Assembly (NCBI RefSeq): GCF_016859285.1
Contig: NC_053413.1
Span: 12,691,001 to 12,755,000 of the forward strand
Reading direction: 5' to 3'
DNA: 64,000 nt
From: Xiphias gladius
Lineage: Eukaryota; Chordata; Actinopteri; Istiophoriformes; Xiphiidae
The position numbers and the translations under genes are program-made. The notes under the pieces are model-generated. The model had not been told where the DNA came from and did no database searches. It was given only the letters and a program-made list of their open reading frames with translations. Shown piece by piece: positions 25,567 through 38,478 of the stretch. Each line of letters starts with the position of its first letter. Position 1 is the stretch's first letter.

Positions 25567-28338
25567 ATGTCGAAACGGAGGATCACACAGGAAACCTTTG
25601 ATGCCGCTGTCAGGGAAAACATGGAGGAGTTTGAGATGGAGCAGGATGAGGCTTTGAGGGAGGCTGTGGAGCAGTTTGAGTCTCAAGGTAAATGTCACAG
25701 AAATGACAATATCCGGTAGTTGATTCATGTACAGTTTTGTTGCTGACTGTTGATGTTGAGCTTGGATATTTACTCTGCGGGGCTGAAGCCAAGCAAGGTG
25801 TGATCTATGTAAATTCCCAGGGAGAGTCAGAATGACACAGGTGAAACATGGAAATGCAAAACGTCCATCTATGCTTTGCACTCCCGAAAAAGGTGAAATC
25901 ATTGCCACGAGGTCTGATTAATGTCCATATTGGAATAATACTCAGAAAATCTCTGGCCATTTCACAAAATCTTTTTTTGCAGTGTAATAATTTTTTAATT
26001 TTCTCATGTTCTAAAAGGACAACAGCTGCCTCATGAATACTTAGATCAATTAAAGTGTTCTCAATGACCTAACAGACATCACAGTACCTTTTATTGGGAG
26101 TTTAAGCAGATAAAGTGTTAAATAGTTACTTTCTATCTCCTCCATCCCCTAATAAACTTGACGCTTCTTTTCTTCAATAATGGTCCGGTAACTCACACAC
26201 AAATTTAGACTGCAGTAAGACCCCCCTTGGATAACTGATGTTCTTACATTCTGATTTTTGTAATTCTTCACAAAGTGTGTAGTTTTGAAGAGGAAACCAC
26301 ACTCCTGCCTTGCTGCTTTTAAATTTAGTTTTGCATGCACTCTGTACACTCTTTAGTTGGTAGTAGCTTCATCTGTGTAAATTATGTTAACCTTCTAACA
26401 TTTGCTTTTTTGTACTTGATATTGTATTGTGTGTTAAAGCATTAAGCCTAATCTTATGTTTGGATGCAGGAGTGGACCTCAGTTGTATAGTAAAAGCTGT
26501 ACCAGCTGTATCATATGACGAAAAACAAGAAGAGCAAACACATGAGGTCCTACAGGTAAGTCCTGGCCGGTCTTGTGTTAAGGAACTGCTTACTCCAAAA
26601 GTGTCTGCTGTCAAAATCTCACTAGATGTTCACCTCATTTTTCACTTGCAGGCTTTGGATTCCCTTCGAATTGGAAAAGGCTCTGCTGGTGTTATGGAAG
26701 TGACAGCAGACATAAAACGGTTCACTGAGCAGTGCTCACTTGGATTTGCCCAGAGGTACCTGGCTGCCCAAAAAGACGCCTACCCCATCATCCTCTCCTA
26801 CTGCAAAAAGAGTGTGGAGGAGCAGGAGGCTGTGATGGCCGCTCTTTTCGCCCTGGCTGCACTGACAGATGGACAGCCAGACTTGCTGGATGCAGAGGGC
26901 CAGCAGTTCCTTTTGGATGTCCTTCAGAAGTACCGGGCAGATTCCTCTGTGACATGTGTAGCCATCTGCGCTGTGCGCCACTGTTGTTTGAAACATGAAC
27001 AGAACAGGCAGGATTTGGTAAAAGGTGGAGTCCTGCCCCTGATGACCACTGCCATTACACAACATAGTGGATGTGCGGAGCTGGTGAAAGAGGCCTCTGC
27101 AGCTCTGAGGGTCATGACCTTTGATGATGATGTTCGAGTTACATTTGGGCATGCTCATGAACATGCCAAAGTTATTGTCCTGGAGCACAATGGACTGAAG
27201 GTCTTAATTGATGCTGCAAAAGGTAAGGCTGGCTGATCACTAATTCATTTGCTGGTTGATCATAATAGCTACAGCAACTGTGTTTTTTCTAAATGAGATT
27301 CTATTCTCATGAATGTAATTTCATAATTTCTCATGTTCCTCCCTCACAGCTCACATTGATAATACTTCTGTTCTGAGTGAACTCTGTGCAACTTTGTCCC
27401 GTTTGGCTGTAAGGAACGAATTTTGTCAAGACATCTGTGATCTGGGAGGATTAAAACTCATGATGACACTGCTTGCAGACTGCTATGAGACAGCGGTAGT
27501 GTACAATAAACAAGGGATTCTGATACAAACTGATTCAAAATTCAACGTTCATGTTTGTTCTGCTTACTGAACTGGTTTTCGTTTTGCAGGAGTTGGTTCG
27601 GCAGGTCCTAAGTGCAATACAAGCTGTAGCAGGAAATGATGATGTGAAAGATGCTGTTGTTAATACTGGTGGAGTCCAGCTCATTGTCATTGCCATGAAC
27701 AGACACATGAGCAACGCTGCTGTGAGTTAAATGTCGTACTTATGGATTTGATCTAGATATTACTACAGATGTAGTAAAGAAATTTTATAATAGATTGTGT
27801 TTTTTTTGGTGTGTAAAAGTAAATTTAAATTTTAAATAAATTCTTCGAAAGTCCAAAGATTGTGTTCATGTTCTGCTGTAGGTGTGTGAGCACGGCTGTG
27901 CATGCCTTTCTGTCCTTGCTTTGCGTAAACCCAACAACTGCAAAGTCATCATGGACAATGGAGGTGCCTTGGCTGCTGTGCAAGCTATGAAGGCCCATAC
28001 TGATGCGGTTAATGTGCAGGTATTATGAGGTCATTAATGATTAACATGCTCACTTGAAAAAAAACAGGCCCTGTGACATTGTGCCAACTCTCTATGTCTC
28101 TGTTGTTTTCTTTCTTTATGAACAGAAACAGGCGTGTATGCTGTTGAGAAACCTGGTTTCACGTATGCGCAACTACAGCCAACCAATCCTGGAGATGGGA
28201 GCAGAGGCCCTGATAGCCCAGGCACTAAAGGCCCATCAAGACTGTGGTGATGTGGGTAAAGCAGCCCTCAGAGATCTGGGATGCCAGGTGGAGCTTCGGG
28301 AGCTGTGGACTGGCAAACATGGCAGCCTCACCAACTGA
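25567..28338 (+). CDS. armc6: Armadillo repeat-containing protein 6, complete, 7 coding exons
   Basis: ARMC6 is an armadillo-repeat protein; its molecular role is poorly defined. Coding exons: 25567-25687, 26470-26555, 26652-27222, 27350-27495, 27590-27721, 27882-28019, 28126-28338, totalling 1407 nt and 468 aa. All introns are GT-AG and in phase. The start [18 protein letters not shown] matches the known N-terminus of the family, which decides the ATG. Conserved blocks include [52 protein letters not shown] and, near the end, ALRDLGC and ELRELWTGK. Human ARMC6 is about 476-501 aa. The long third coding exon (571 nt) carries much of the repeat domain. The gene is head-to-head with mau2 and followed by slc25a42 on the same strand, as in human for the latter pair. 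It appears intact. Confidence 0.96.
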
Positions 28339-28929
28339 AAGCAAAGGAGAGCATCAGTGAAGACAATACATTCTTACAATGAGTTTGTCTAAAATGCAAT
28401 TTTAGGGGAGATGAAATGTTAGGATCTTGGTATACATAGCCAAGAGTTGAAGCAGATGCACCTACTTAGCTAGATACATTTGTACAGTGTAGTTGTCATA
28501 AAAAAACACTTGTGAGCAGTAGAAACAACCAAGCCACCAGTCACACACAATGTCTTTAAGAAGTAGAATATATTTTGCAGTCCTTTTTCTGTTTCTAACA
28601 AGTATAAAAAGGTCATCGTAGTCCTTTTGTACATGTTTTATTCACTATTAATATTTTGTTTACAAATTTTTGATGTTCAATTTTCTATCTGTAACACATT
28701 TATGTTTGTGAGATGTTAAATGTAAGTTTGTGAATTTTGTGCCATGGTAAATATTAATGTATTTGCTGCTAAGCAAATAGATTAACTGCACTATTTGCAG
28801 TTTCCTTTCCCATGTTGGCAGAGGCAAATTTTAACATGTATTGAATGCCTTATGTTTACTAGCACAAAACTTGTCCTCTTTTGTTTGTAGTTTGTCTATG
28901 CATAATTACAATCTAAAACTAAAATCTCT
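28339..28929 (+). other. armc6: Probable armc6 3' UTR
   Basis: AT-rich sequence after the stop codon with no further coding potential. No canonical AATAAA is present on the plus strand here, so the cleavage site is not placed. Confidence 0.45.
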
Positions 28930-29180
28930 GATCTTTAGACCAACCACTGACGACATTATATATATTCTGCATGACCATGATAAAACTCCCTTTTGGTGCA
29001 TCACTTTATCTTGCTGTGTGGCCATGTGTGTATAACATTATACACTGCATTTGGTGAACCTGAGGATACATTTTAAAAGGCTAAATTAACTTCCAGTGTA
29101 CTTTTTCGATTTATTTATGGATCTACAAAACATCAATACAAGGGATAACGAGTTACAGTGAAAACATTATTCTGAACATG
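28930..29180 (+). repeat. Left arm of a ~245-bp inverted repeat
   Basis: This segment is the reverse complement of 30564-30810 with about a dozen differences by eye (roughly 95% identity). Shared blocks include GACCAACCACTGACGAC, TTTTGGTGCATCACTTTATC and TTTTTCGATTTATTTATGG. Similarity stops abruptly on both outer and inner sides. It lies downstream of armc6. Confidence 0.92.
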
Positions 29181-29379
29181 CTCCTAAGATGTTAAAGGCC
29201 GACTTAAAACATGTACGATTAAACTATAATTATCAAAATTACTTTGCAAACTAAACCAAAAAGTAATCCGCCAAATCAGTAGATACTTACTGACAGGGGC
29301 AAACTCGGGAAAAACTACAGTAAGCCAACTCGTTGCCAAGTTTGTCTCCTACTCACGCCCCTCTAACCAACCTATCAAG

Positions 29380-29650
29380 ACACGCGCCACTCAGACTTCA
29401 TTTCCCACAATGCCGCTGCGCTCGTCCTTGTCAAACTCCACTGTGGTCAAGCTAACGTTAACCGCCTCTGGTCGTTGACAGGAGTAGTAAACGGCAGAAA
29501 TACAAAAGCATGGACGATGTCGGTCACTTGAAGTCACTGCTGAACTAATGAATCTGAGAAATGTTTGGAAGACAGTGCCTTTAACACCAAGAGACATTTT
29601 TATGAAGACTCAAAGTAAATATTCATGTTTTCACAACGAGAGTAATATTA
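29380..29650 (+). promoter_or_regulatory. slc25a42: Probable slc25a42 promoter / noncoding first exon
   Basis: A small GC-richer island within AT-rich DNA contains TTCCCACAATGC at 29402-29413, close to the ZNF143/STAF site common at housekeeping promoters. slc25a42 coding begins at 33024 in an exon with its own acceptor, so an upstream noncoding exon is required, and this is the only promoter-like segment between armc6 and that exon. The exact start site and donor are not resolved. Confidence 0.5.
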
Positions 29651-30563
29651 ACGCCAGTGCAGCGATAAGCTAACAGCTAGCTAACGTTACTTAACCTGGT
29701 TTTTGGCTAACTTAGAAACAGCTTCGGGAAGAACCTGCTAACGAATGGAAACAACTTGCCAAATGTGAGGGATAAAAAAAGCCTCGTAAAATAAGAAATC
29801 ATTCTGGCTGGTCTCGGATTTGCAAGGTAAGAAATGTAGTGTTTGTAACCAGTGACAGCTAGATGACTGCAACGGGTGGCTGTGTTTTGTTGGTGGGCAA
29901 GTTTCGACAAGACTGCAGATAGAAGCGTGGAGACTGCTTTATCATTGATGAATGTGCAATTTTTGATTAATACTACTGAGTTGTAACCTTACCCTGTTTG
30001 TTGTTATGCAGTGTCCAGTGTTAACACTAATAATTTGACTATAATATTACATGCCAAGGAAAATGGTAGCATATGGGATACAATGCTATTACAAAACAAT
30101 TACCTTACATGACAAAACAGTCAAAAATACTCGGGAGGCAGACAAAAGATCATGAACACTTTATAATATAAAGCTGTCCTCTACAGCCACATCACAAACT
30201 CAGGATTGTTCTAGATCTTACAGATGAAATAATTAGTCAGTTTTTGTTATAGTAAATAGCTAACAGCTGTGTTAATCGACTGGTCATTTAAGTCATTTAT
30301 CGAGCATAAATGCCCAATGTGAGGGTTTTCTGCTTCAGTCTGCCTCATATCATGGTAAATTGAATATCTACTGGTTTTGGACTGTTGGGCTGACAAAATA
30401 AAAAAATTGAAGATATCACCCTGAGCATTATTTTCTGAAGGTTTGTAAGCTAAACAAAACTTTAAAAATGCATTATAAACTTCACAAAGGTAGCATTTTT
30501 TATGTGGCTGTTCAATTGGAATGAATTGGATAAAGTGTTTTTGTTGTTATTATGTTGTCATGT

Positions 30564-30810
30564 CATATTGAGAATAATGTTTTCACTTTAACTCGTTCTC
30601 CCTTGTATTGATGTTTTGTAGATCCATAAATAAATCGAAAAAGTACACTGGAAGTTAATTTAGCCTTTTAAAATTTATCCTCAGGTTCACCAAATGCAGT
30701 GTATAATGATATACACACATGGCCACACAGCAAGATAAAGTGATGCACCAAAAGGGAGTTTTATCATAGTCATGTAGAATATATACTGTCGTCAGTGGTT
30801 GGTCTTTATC
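30564..30810 (-). repeat. Right arm of a ~245-bp inverted repeat
   Basis: Reverse-complement partner of 28930-29180. The two arms enclose about 1.38 kb that includes the probable slc25a42 promoter. This arm falls in the predicted first intron of slc25a42. Confidence 0.92.
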
Positions 30811-32942
30811 TCCACACACAGTTGCTGTTAGTTACAGGCAGTTATGGTTGATATTTTGACGCATTCTGAGACACCATATTTTACTGATACACTGATATTT
30901 TACTAATGACCATTAGGTAACCCAGTTGAAAGGACAAGTTGGTCACAGAAGTTTCTCCCAAAAAAGCTCAGCATACAAGAAGGCATTGCTTTGTATTTAA
31001 CACTTGATCCACAGGGACAGCTCTACCTCTCCATTGCTGTGTGTGTGTGGCATGGGAATGAGTGATGAATCAAAAGTGACGAGTGAGGGAAGCAAACAGA
31101 CATAACTAGCAGTCAGGAACAACGATCTGTAAAATTATATTCAAGGGGAAGGAGGCTGTAGGGAGCAGTGAGGGACGCCCTGTGAGTAAGGACAGTGGGT
31201 GAGGTGAAAGAGGACATATCTAGGGTGCTCATTTGAGGAGCTGGCTTGAGGCCCTGTTGTACTGATGCCAATATTAGTTGCCCATGACTACCCAGATTTT
31301 CAGCAGATGTCCTGTTTGCTCTCTCGTCTCTTTGCTTTCTCTTCATCTTGTTTTCCTTGATCTTCCTCACTGCTGCTAAACTCCTCGAACTCTGATGATT
31401 CTGAATGGATCTTTTCCCAGTAATATCTGATTATTTAACAAATATCCATTATTTACTAGTTACTAGTTTTGAAGGTGGATCAAGCCTATATTTAGTGAAG
31501 TATTAAAACTAAAGGTGACATCTCTTCATGACTAAACACTTAATAGTTTATTATAAAAAACACCTTAAAGCACATTTATCACATTTTTACAAGCACATAT
31601 ATCAAAAATGTTTATTAATGTGTTAGTTAAGATACTGTTTATTCAGATACAATAACCAGTTTTATAATATCACATTCATGACAGTTTGCAGGATTATGAT
31701 TTATTTCTATATTAAATATAGCAAAATATTGTTTCTAGAACAGCAATAGCAATGTTTACAACAGCAAAGTTACTTTATAAACTCAATAATATCTCCCTGG
31801 AAACAAATCTAAACTCTAAATAACATAATATTCCTGGCAACACTGACTGAAGACTAAAAAATAATGTAGAACATAGAAATCAATTGTGTAGATTGTATCT
31901 ACTGTATGTTACAAAATGATAAATTAAAAAAAAGTTAATAATATGTTAGTAATGAAAATAATTATTGCAGTTCTACAATAATACACATTCCTACTTTATA
32001 CACATTTCCTGCAGTTCATGTTTACATATTTGACAACTCTGTAATTGTGACTGTGATTAAAAGTTTGTTTGAAAAATGATTGATTTAGAAATTTGTACAG
32101 TATTTAACAATGGACCAGAGAGCCTGTGGGGGTTAAAGGTTGTATGAATAGGTGATTTATCTGGTACAATGATAAGCTCATTTTAAATTGTTCAGACGTC
32201 TTTGTTTGTAATGCTAGTAAGATCGTCCCAGATAATGTTCTTCCTCTAAAGTTCATCTCATGTTAGTTTTCATTGTGGGAAAGAAGGGGAATATCCTGAC
32301 TGTACAAACTGTACAACTGTAATCTGGTACATTAGCAACAGATGGGCTTCAATGGTGTTCCTGTTCTTTTTGTTATATTCTGCTAAGACGGAGACCTTTC
32401 ACCTACATGTCCTCATCTCTGTGCTGCAGTAACCTGGGTGCAACTTACTGTAGCTCTGCTTTCCTCTTGTGTCTTTTTCTGGCCTTCATTGGTGTGGGAG
32501 TTGGTTAAAGGTAACTGGATTATTCTCCAGGTAACTATTTACTAGCGGTGCATATTGTTATTATAGTTTCTTGTTTAAAGATAACCATCCAATGTTAGTC
32601 AACACTTGCTGACGTGATACTGGTTAAGTGAGAAGAGAAATGCAAAGAAACTACTAAACTAAAAGAGACTTCTCTGCTAGAAGTTTTATACAGGGCTAGA
32701 CTTGAATATTTTGGTACACATGACCACACAATGAAGCCACTGGTGATGCAAAATCTAATCCTCTTAATTTGTAGACAATGCTTGCAATTCATCATATTCA
32801 GTGTCATGCTTGTCATTTGAACTAGATCCCTGAAAGTAACAAGAGTTTAATTTTAGCCACCTAAATGTCTTGCTAAGCTACAAGTTTAACCTAGAAGTGA
32901 CCTCTTGTTTCTCTTTCCGGCCTCTCCTTCTGTACTCTTTAG
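30811..32942 (+). other. Predicted first intron of slc25a42
   Basis: AT-rich sequence with no exon that fits slc25a42. A minus-strand Glu/Ser/Lys-rich open stretch at about 31310-31434 is discussed under findings. Confidence 0.45.
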
Positions 32943-33023
32943 CTCTCGGTTCCAGGTGTTGCAGCCCCTCCAGTGGTTGAATTCATGAGCGCGCTCAGTG
33001 ACAGCCGTGCATAATCCTCAGGG
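32943..33023 (+). promoter_or_regulatory. slc25a42: slc25a42 5' UTR with a 9-codon upstream ORF
   Basis: A strong acceptor (long pyrimidine tract ending CTTTAG, 32941-32942) opens this exon. An upstream ORF, ATG at 32985 to TAA at 33014, encodes 9 residues (MSALSDSRA) and ends 9 nt before the main ATG at 33024. Such an arrangement can lower translation of the main frame, but no effect can be read from sequence. Confidence 0.75.
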
Positions 33024-36000
33024 ATGGGGAGTGGAGTCCAGGAACAACGGGCATCACTCACGCAGGGGGAAGTGTTGCCGCTGGCTTCCTCCAGTCAGGC
33101 AGAAGGCAGCTATGAGGTGACATTTTATAGACATGAGCCTTCCTTCAACACTTGAAGGAAAAATCCAACTGAAAATAAAATCCATGTGTTACATATATAA
33201 TATCTTGCATTGCAGCTCAGTTTTAATCTGTGAATTTGAATGATTTGTCTCATTTACAGACAAATAATAGAGCTGCTCAATTAACGGTGAATGCTGGAAC
33301 AACTCCCAGGACATCAGAACAGTCATTGTGATTTTCTAGTTTGGATGAATTATTGGTGTCTTGTGTTTTATCTGTGTACTGTCTTTATTAAAAGGGAGTT
33401 CAGTTGTGCCGTTAACCATGTATACTTCCCTTTGCTACATGCACTGCTGTATTGTATATGAAAGAGATGAACTGAGCTGAGTTTTGCAGCTTCATGGCTT
33501 CATCTTTGTCGTTGGTTCATGTAAGGACATCTGCTCCCATTTGTAAGGTTTTTTTGAGCTGGTTAGTCAGTTGTCATCCATTATTCTTACGTAACTCTGG
33601 CTTAATGATCTACAGCAACTCAAATACAATTTTGTTCACGTTAGGACGCAGGATTCAGCCTGTTGGTGTTGGTGACCTTAATTGCAATTCCTCTATCTCT
33701 GTGCAGGGTCTGAAGCACACTCGGTCTGTCCTCAACTCGCTCTTCTCGGGGGCTTTAGCAGGAGCTGTGGCCAAGACAGCTGTTGCCCCATTGGACAGGA
33801 CTAAAATCATCTTCCAAGGCAAGTTGGATGCTCGGCTGACCTTAAACTGTTTTAAGATTACAAATGACCCAAATTGATTACATGGAATTATTTTTTGACT
33901 CTTATATTTTTATTAAGCTGCTACAGTTTGTACAATGTGAATTCTTGAAAATGTCTTTCTGGTTTTACTGAAATGATAATAATTGGACTCTTAAAAGACA
34001 TATGTCATATATATTGTACATATGTTTTATTTTTCAGTGTCTTCAGCACGATTCTCTGCCAAGGTGGGTTTAACTTAAGGAGCATTGTATATTTTATGTC
34101 TGTTGCTTGATAAAACAATTGCCTGTTTCTTATTTGCATGCAAGAAGTTAACTCACATCCATTGCAGTAAAGATTTTTTTTTTTTTTTTAATTTTAGCAG
34201 GTTTAATTAACTGATAAAAAGAACTTGCATTCACTGAGATTCATGCAATTTACTGCACATTTATTAACGTCTGACCTCCAAAGTATATCACAGGAACAAG
34301 TTTAAAGACCAAAATCAAAAAAAAAATAGATTATCATCAGTTCAAACTAAGTATGAGAATGTACTGTATGTGTTTATGTATGCACACTGTACTACAGGAG
34401 GCCTACAGGTTGATCTACCGCACCTACCTCAAGGATGGCTTCTTCAGCCTGTGGAGGGGGAACTCTGCCACTATGGTGCGAGTCATCCCATACGCTGCCA
34501 TCCAGTTCTGTGCACACGAGCAGTACAAGAGGCTGCTGGGAGGGTACTATGGCTTTCAGGGGAAGTAAGTGTCAGTTTATACTGGTAGACTTACTACTCA
34601 GGTCTGATGGTTGATTTAGGAACTTTTATGTTGACACCCAGCATACAATTTTCTTCACGTCTTGTGAAGTCATGAAAAACATCAAAAGTTGATGTACATT
34701 TGTTTTTCTCTGCTGTTTCAGAGCCCTGCCTCCATTACCAAGGTTACTGGCCGGATCTATGGCTGGTACCACGGCAGCCATGCTGACCTATCCTCTGGAT
34801 ATGGTGCGAGCTAGGATGGCCGTAACACCAAAGGAGATGTAAGGACATCTGACTGCTAAAACACATCATCAGTGAAAATTAGGGCACTTAAACAGTGACA
34901 ATAGCCAAACAGAACAAGGGGCTGCACTGGTGAGGGGTGTTGCTAAGAGGTTCAGGTTTTAGGATGAAATCTGAAACATTGTGAAAGAATATCAAGGCCA
35001 TGATACAACATGTCGAATCAAACAAAGATAAAATTGATATAGTACAACTCTGGAAAATGCTCACAGCATGAAGTATTTTTCTGTGAAATCTAAGATCTGT
35101 TAGGAATGATGCTGTTGTCACTGACACTTCGGTTCATTACTAAAGGCTTTACAGGTGGTATCACAGTTTGACGGTCAGAAAAAACATAAGTAATGTAGGT
35201 GAAGCCAACAAAATGTCACTCAAACTGTTTGTCATGACTACCGGTCTCCATGACGAAGGCATCTGAGGTAGCCGTTTTCCTGTCTAGCCTATCATGGACT
35301 TTACACAGTGATGTTGACCTTGGTGCAGATTCAGTCAAAATCAAAAGACATCATTTTTTTAAGAATGGAAACAGGTCTTTGGATGGGTGTTTTTTGTTTT
35401 GATTTTTTTGTTCACATTGTAACCCAGGATACCAGAATACAATAATAAGCATTAGTATTTTGCTGCAGAACATCTCATCCAGTTTTATCCAACTGCAAAA
35501 ACACTTTCTATTTTATATTTTCTTTCTCTGTCTTAGGTACAGTAACATTCTACATGTGTTTGTGCGGATCTCTCGAGAAGAGGGCCTGAAGACATTGTAT
35601 CGAGGTTTTACTCCCACCATGCTGGGTGTTGTTCCCTATGCTGGTCTCAGCTTCTTTACATATGAGACCCTAAAGAAATTACATGCCGGTAATGCACTCC
35701 CACTACCAGTCCAAGATGAATTTATCTACGACCCCTTTTCTTTCACACCGAATGTTCATGTTGAATATGTGAAACACTTGTTCATGGAATTGCACTTCTT
35801 TTCATCCTCCTCTCCCATGTAGAGCGCAGCGGCCGCCCCCAGCCCTACTCATATGAACGCCTGGCGTTTGGAGCGTGTGCGGGTCTCATTGGCCAGTCGG
35901 CATCTTACCCTCTGGATGTGGTACGACGGCGCATGCAGACTGCAGGAGTCAAAGGTCACACGTACGGCACCATCCTGGGCACCATGAAGGAGATCATGTC

Positions 36001-36148
36001 TGAGGAGGGGGTAATCCGTGGACTCTACAAAGGTCTTAGTATGAACTGGGTCAAAGGGCCCATTGCGGTGGGGATCAGCTTCACCACCTTTGACCTAACT
36101 CAGATTCTCCTGAAGAAGCTGCATCAGATGGGCTACACGGCTCGATAA
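33024..36148 (+). CDS. slc25a42: SLC25A42, mitochondrial coenzyme A carrier, complete, 7 coding exons
   Basis: SLC25A42 sits in the inner mitochondrial membrane and moves CoA (and dephospho-CoA) into the matrix in exchange for adenine nucleotides. Coding exons: 33024-33116, 33707-33818, 34038-34063, 34398-34564, 34722-34838, 35537-35688, 35823-36148, totalling 993 nt and 330 aa. The three carrier signatures are intact: PLDRTK at residues 59-64, PLDMVR at 157-162 and PLDVVR at 252-257, so the three-fold, six-helix carrier is complete. Other family landmarks are [31 protein letters not shown] and [14 protein letters not shown]. Exon 3 is only 26 nt. The intron after exon 2 begins with GC instead of GT; all others are GT-AG. 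The human protein is 318 aa. Confidence 0.97.
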
Positions 36149-38478
36149 TAGCGATTCAGAGTGGAAAATGGGGATAGCACAAGATCCCTGTAAGCACTCT
36201 GAAGAGAAACAAAGAAGGGGAAGTGAGAGAGTGAAGAGTGTGTTGCTGGACAGAAGCAAACACACACTGGCTCAGGATGCGTGGGTAATATTAATGTATT
36301 CTCTCGCATTATCTGTGTGCAACAAGGGATTTACAGTCCCTGTAGGCGTGAGATAGGGTATAGGGTGGTACCGTGTACCTGTACACACTGCTGTCATGTA
36401 CATCTAAGTGCAATATGCTCCGTGATTTTACATGTGTACGCATAGATTATAATGCTCCTGTCCTCGTGGAACAGACCTATGAGTGTATTTATCAGAGAGT
36501 TCAGAGGTTCACACACACTGACGTCTCTCAACTGCCTTGTGTGTCTGCTTGAAACTGAAACCTTCCAGTGCAATGCCACTCATTTGCTATTGACTTTTAA
36601 GATGCATTTGATTTGATAGGACTAAATGCCCCCTTGAGATTTGTTTTGATGTGAGTGAGTTTGTTTTCAAGGAATTATACCAAAGGTTAGGATGTGAGCT
36701 AGCGGCAGATTATATGATGTTGGTGGTGTTAGTGTATTTAAGCACAAAAGAGAAAGGAAAAATAGAGTCTTGTCCAGCACAAAGGTAATAGCATTTTTAC
36801 TGCCATTGAATAGTTAGTTTTTGTTTGAGTTGAAGATATTAAATCTCTACGAGTCCAGTACTTTTAAATGGAGCCCCTGAACATTGAATTCACAGACTTT
36901 TATTTGGAGTTTAGCTACTGCGCTGACAGCAGACAGATGATCTATATTTTATGCCAGTGCCAACAGATATGAAGTCTAAAGAGTGCCCATATAATTTTAT
37001 GTTTGTTTTTGCTGTAATCATATCATGGGCTTTTTAAAATATTGTCAGTTGTGATAGACAGTTTTGTTGTCTGACGTATCAGTACAGGTGATTAGACAGA
37101 TTTTGCTCAGAAAAATTTCTGTACGGGTTCAGTATACCAGCTGAAAATCGCAGTTCCAGTTTAACCTCAGACTGACATAAAATCTCAAGTAATGTACATC
37201 AAATAGTTTGGTAGATAATTTTCCAAATGTTCGATAATAGACGCTAATTTAACAGTTTAGTCGGAACACTTGTGCAGTCTAATGTTATCTAATACAACAG
37301 CCCTGCAGTGAATAATACCTCTGTGGAGTTTGCAATGTCCCATTATTGTTGACACTGTGTGAGAGGTGTTGCTTTCAATCTATGATATTTTTAATGATGT
37401 GGATATGGATGATATGATATGGTTTTGGATTACAATATATTGTCTAGTGTTTCTAACATTGTCACCCTCATGTATGTGTCACGGGCAATGGACACACACA
37501 GTCCCATATTCAGTGTACAAATGTTGTCTTCCACTTGCTGTCAGTATGGCAGCTGCAGGATCTGTCTCTTGATGACTTTGCTGCCATTCATGGCTGCCTT
37601 GTTTAAACCTTGGCAAGACTCTAGTTCAGATTTTGACAGGTTTTGACCGGTCACAATGGCCTCACTATGTAGATATGCATCAGTATTTGCTAATGGACTT
37701 AATGGACTTGAAATATACACACACTTAGTGAAGAGATCATTGGAGTTCTCTATTACAGGCATAATTTTGGTGTTCACAGTATTGTACTTTACCTCAGCAC
37801 ATGATCAAATGGTCGTGAAATTCTCACATATCAAAGTGTTCTGTGGAGTAGTGTCAAAAATGGGACAGAGTGCTTAGTTTTTATTTGACCTTATGGTAGA
37901 CAGTTTCCACAGTATTCATGCAGGCTTACAGTCATTGAGGAGTGTCAGTAGTTTCTATACTTAGATCACACATACTGAGGCAGGATGGTTGAGCTGAGTG
38001 AACAGCTGGATGCGGAGCCAAGTGGAGCAGAGGGCAGGAGGTGTCTTCTTTAACAGAATAAAGCAGGGGGTTTTCTCTGTCAAACAGGTGTGAGGACCTC
38101 AACTGAAACTCAACAGTTAGTTTAAGAAAAAAATCCTGTGTTTTGTACTTTGTAATAAATGATTAATACAGGATTGTTTAACACTTTACTACTGTTTCCA
38201 CTGCACAAATTATTACTTTTATTATTGATTGATCTTAAAATTTTTTGAATAATCACCACAAAAATGCCCATAATAGTCACTAGAGCCCAGAGTAATGCCT
38301 TAAAAAAAATATAGATTTTTTTTTTTAAGTTGTGAAGGAGAAAAGCAACTCTTTGTGTTTGAGAATCTTTAATCAGCAAATATTGTGGGTTTTCACTATT
38401 TAAAAGTTAAATCACATATTAAAATTGGAATTGATTTTGTCCATTAACCAACTCATTTATCCACTGATTGTTTCAGCA

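Noticed and set aside
25381-25908. Minus-strand 175-codon frame
   Set aside because: Antisense over the armc6 first coding exon and its introns; no domain.
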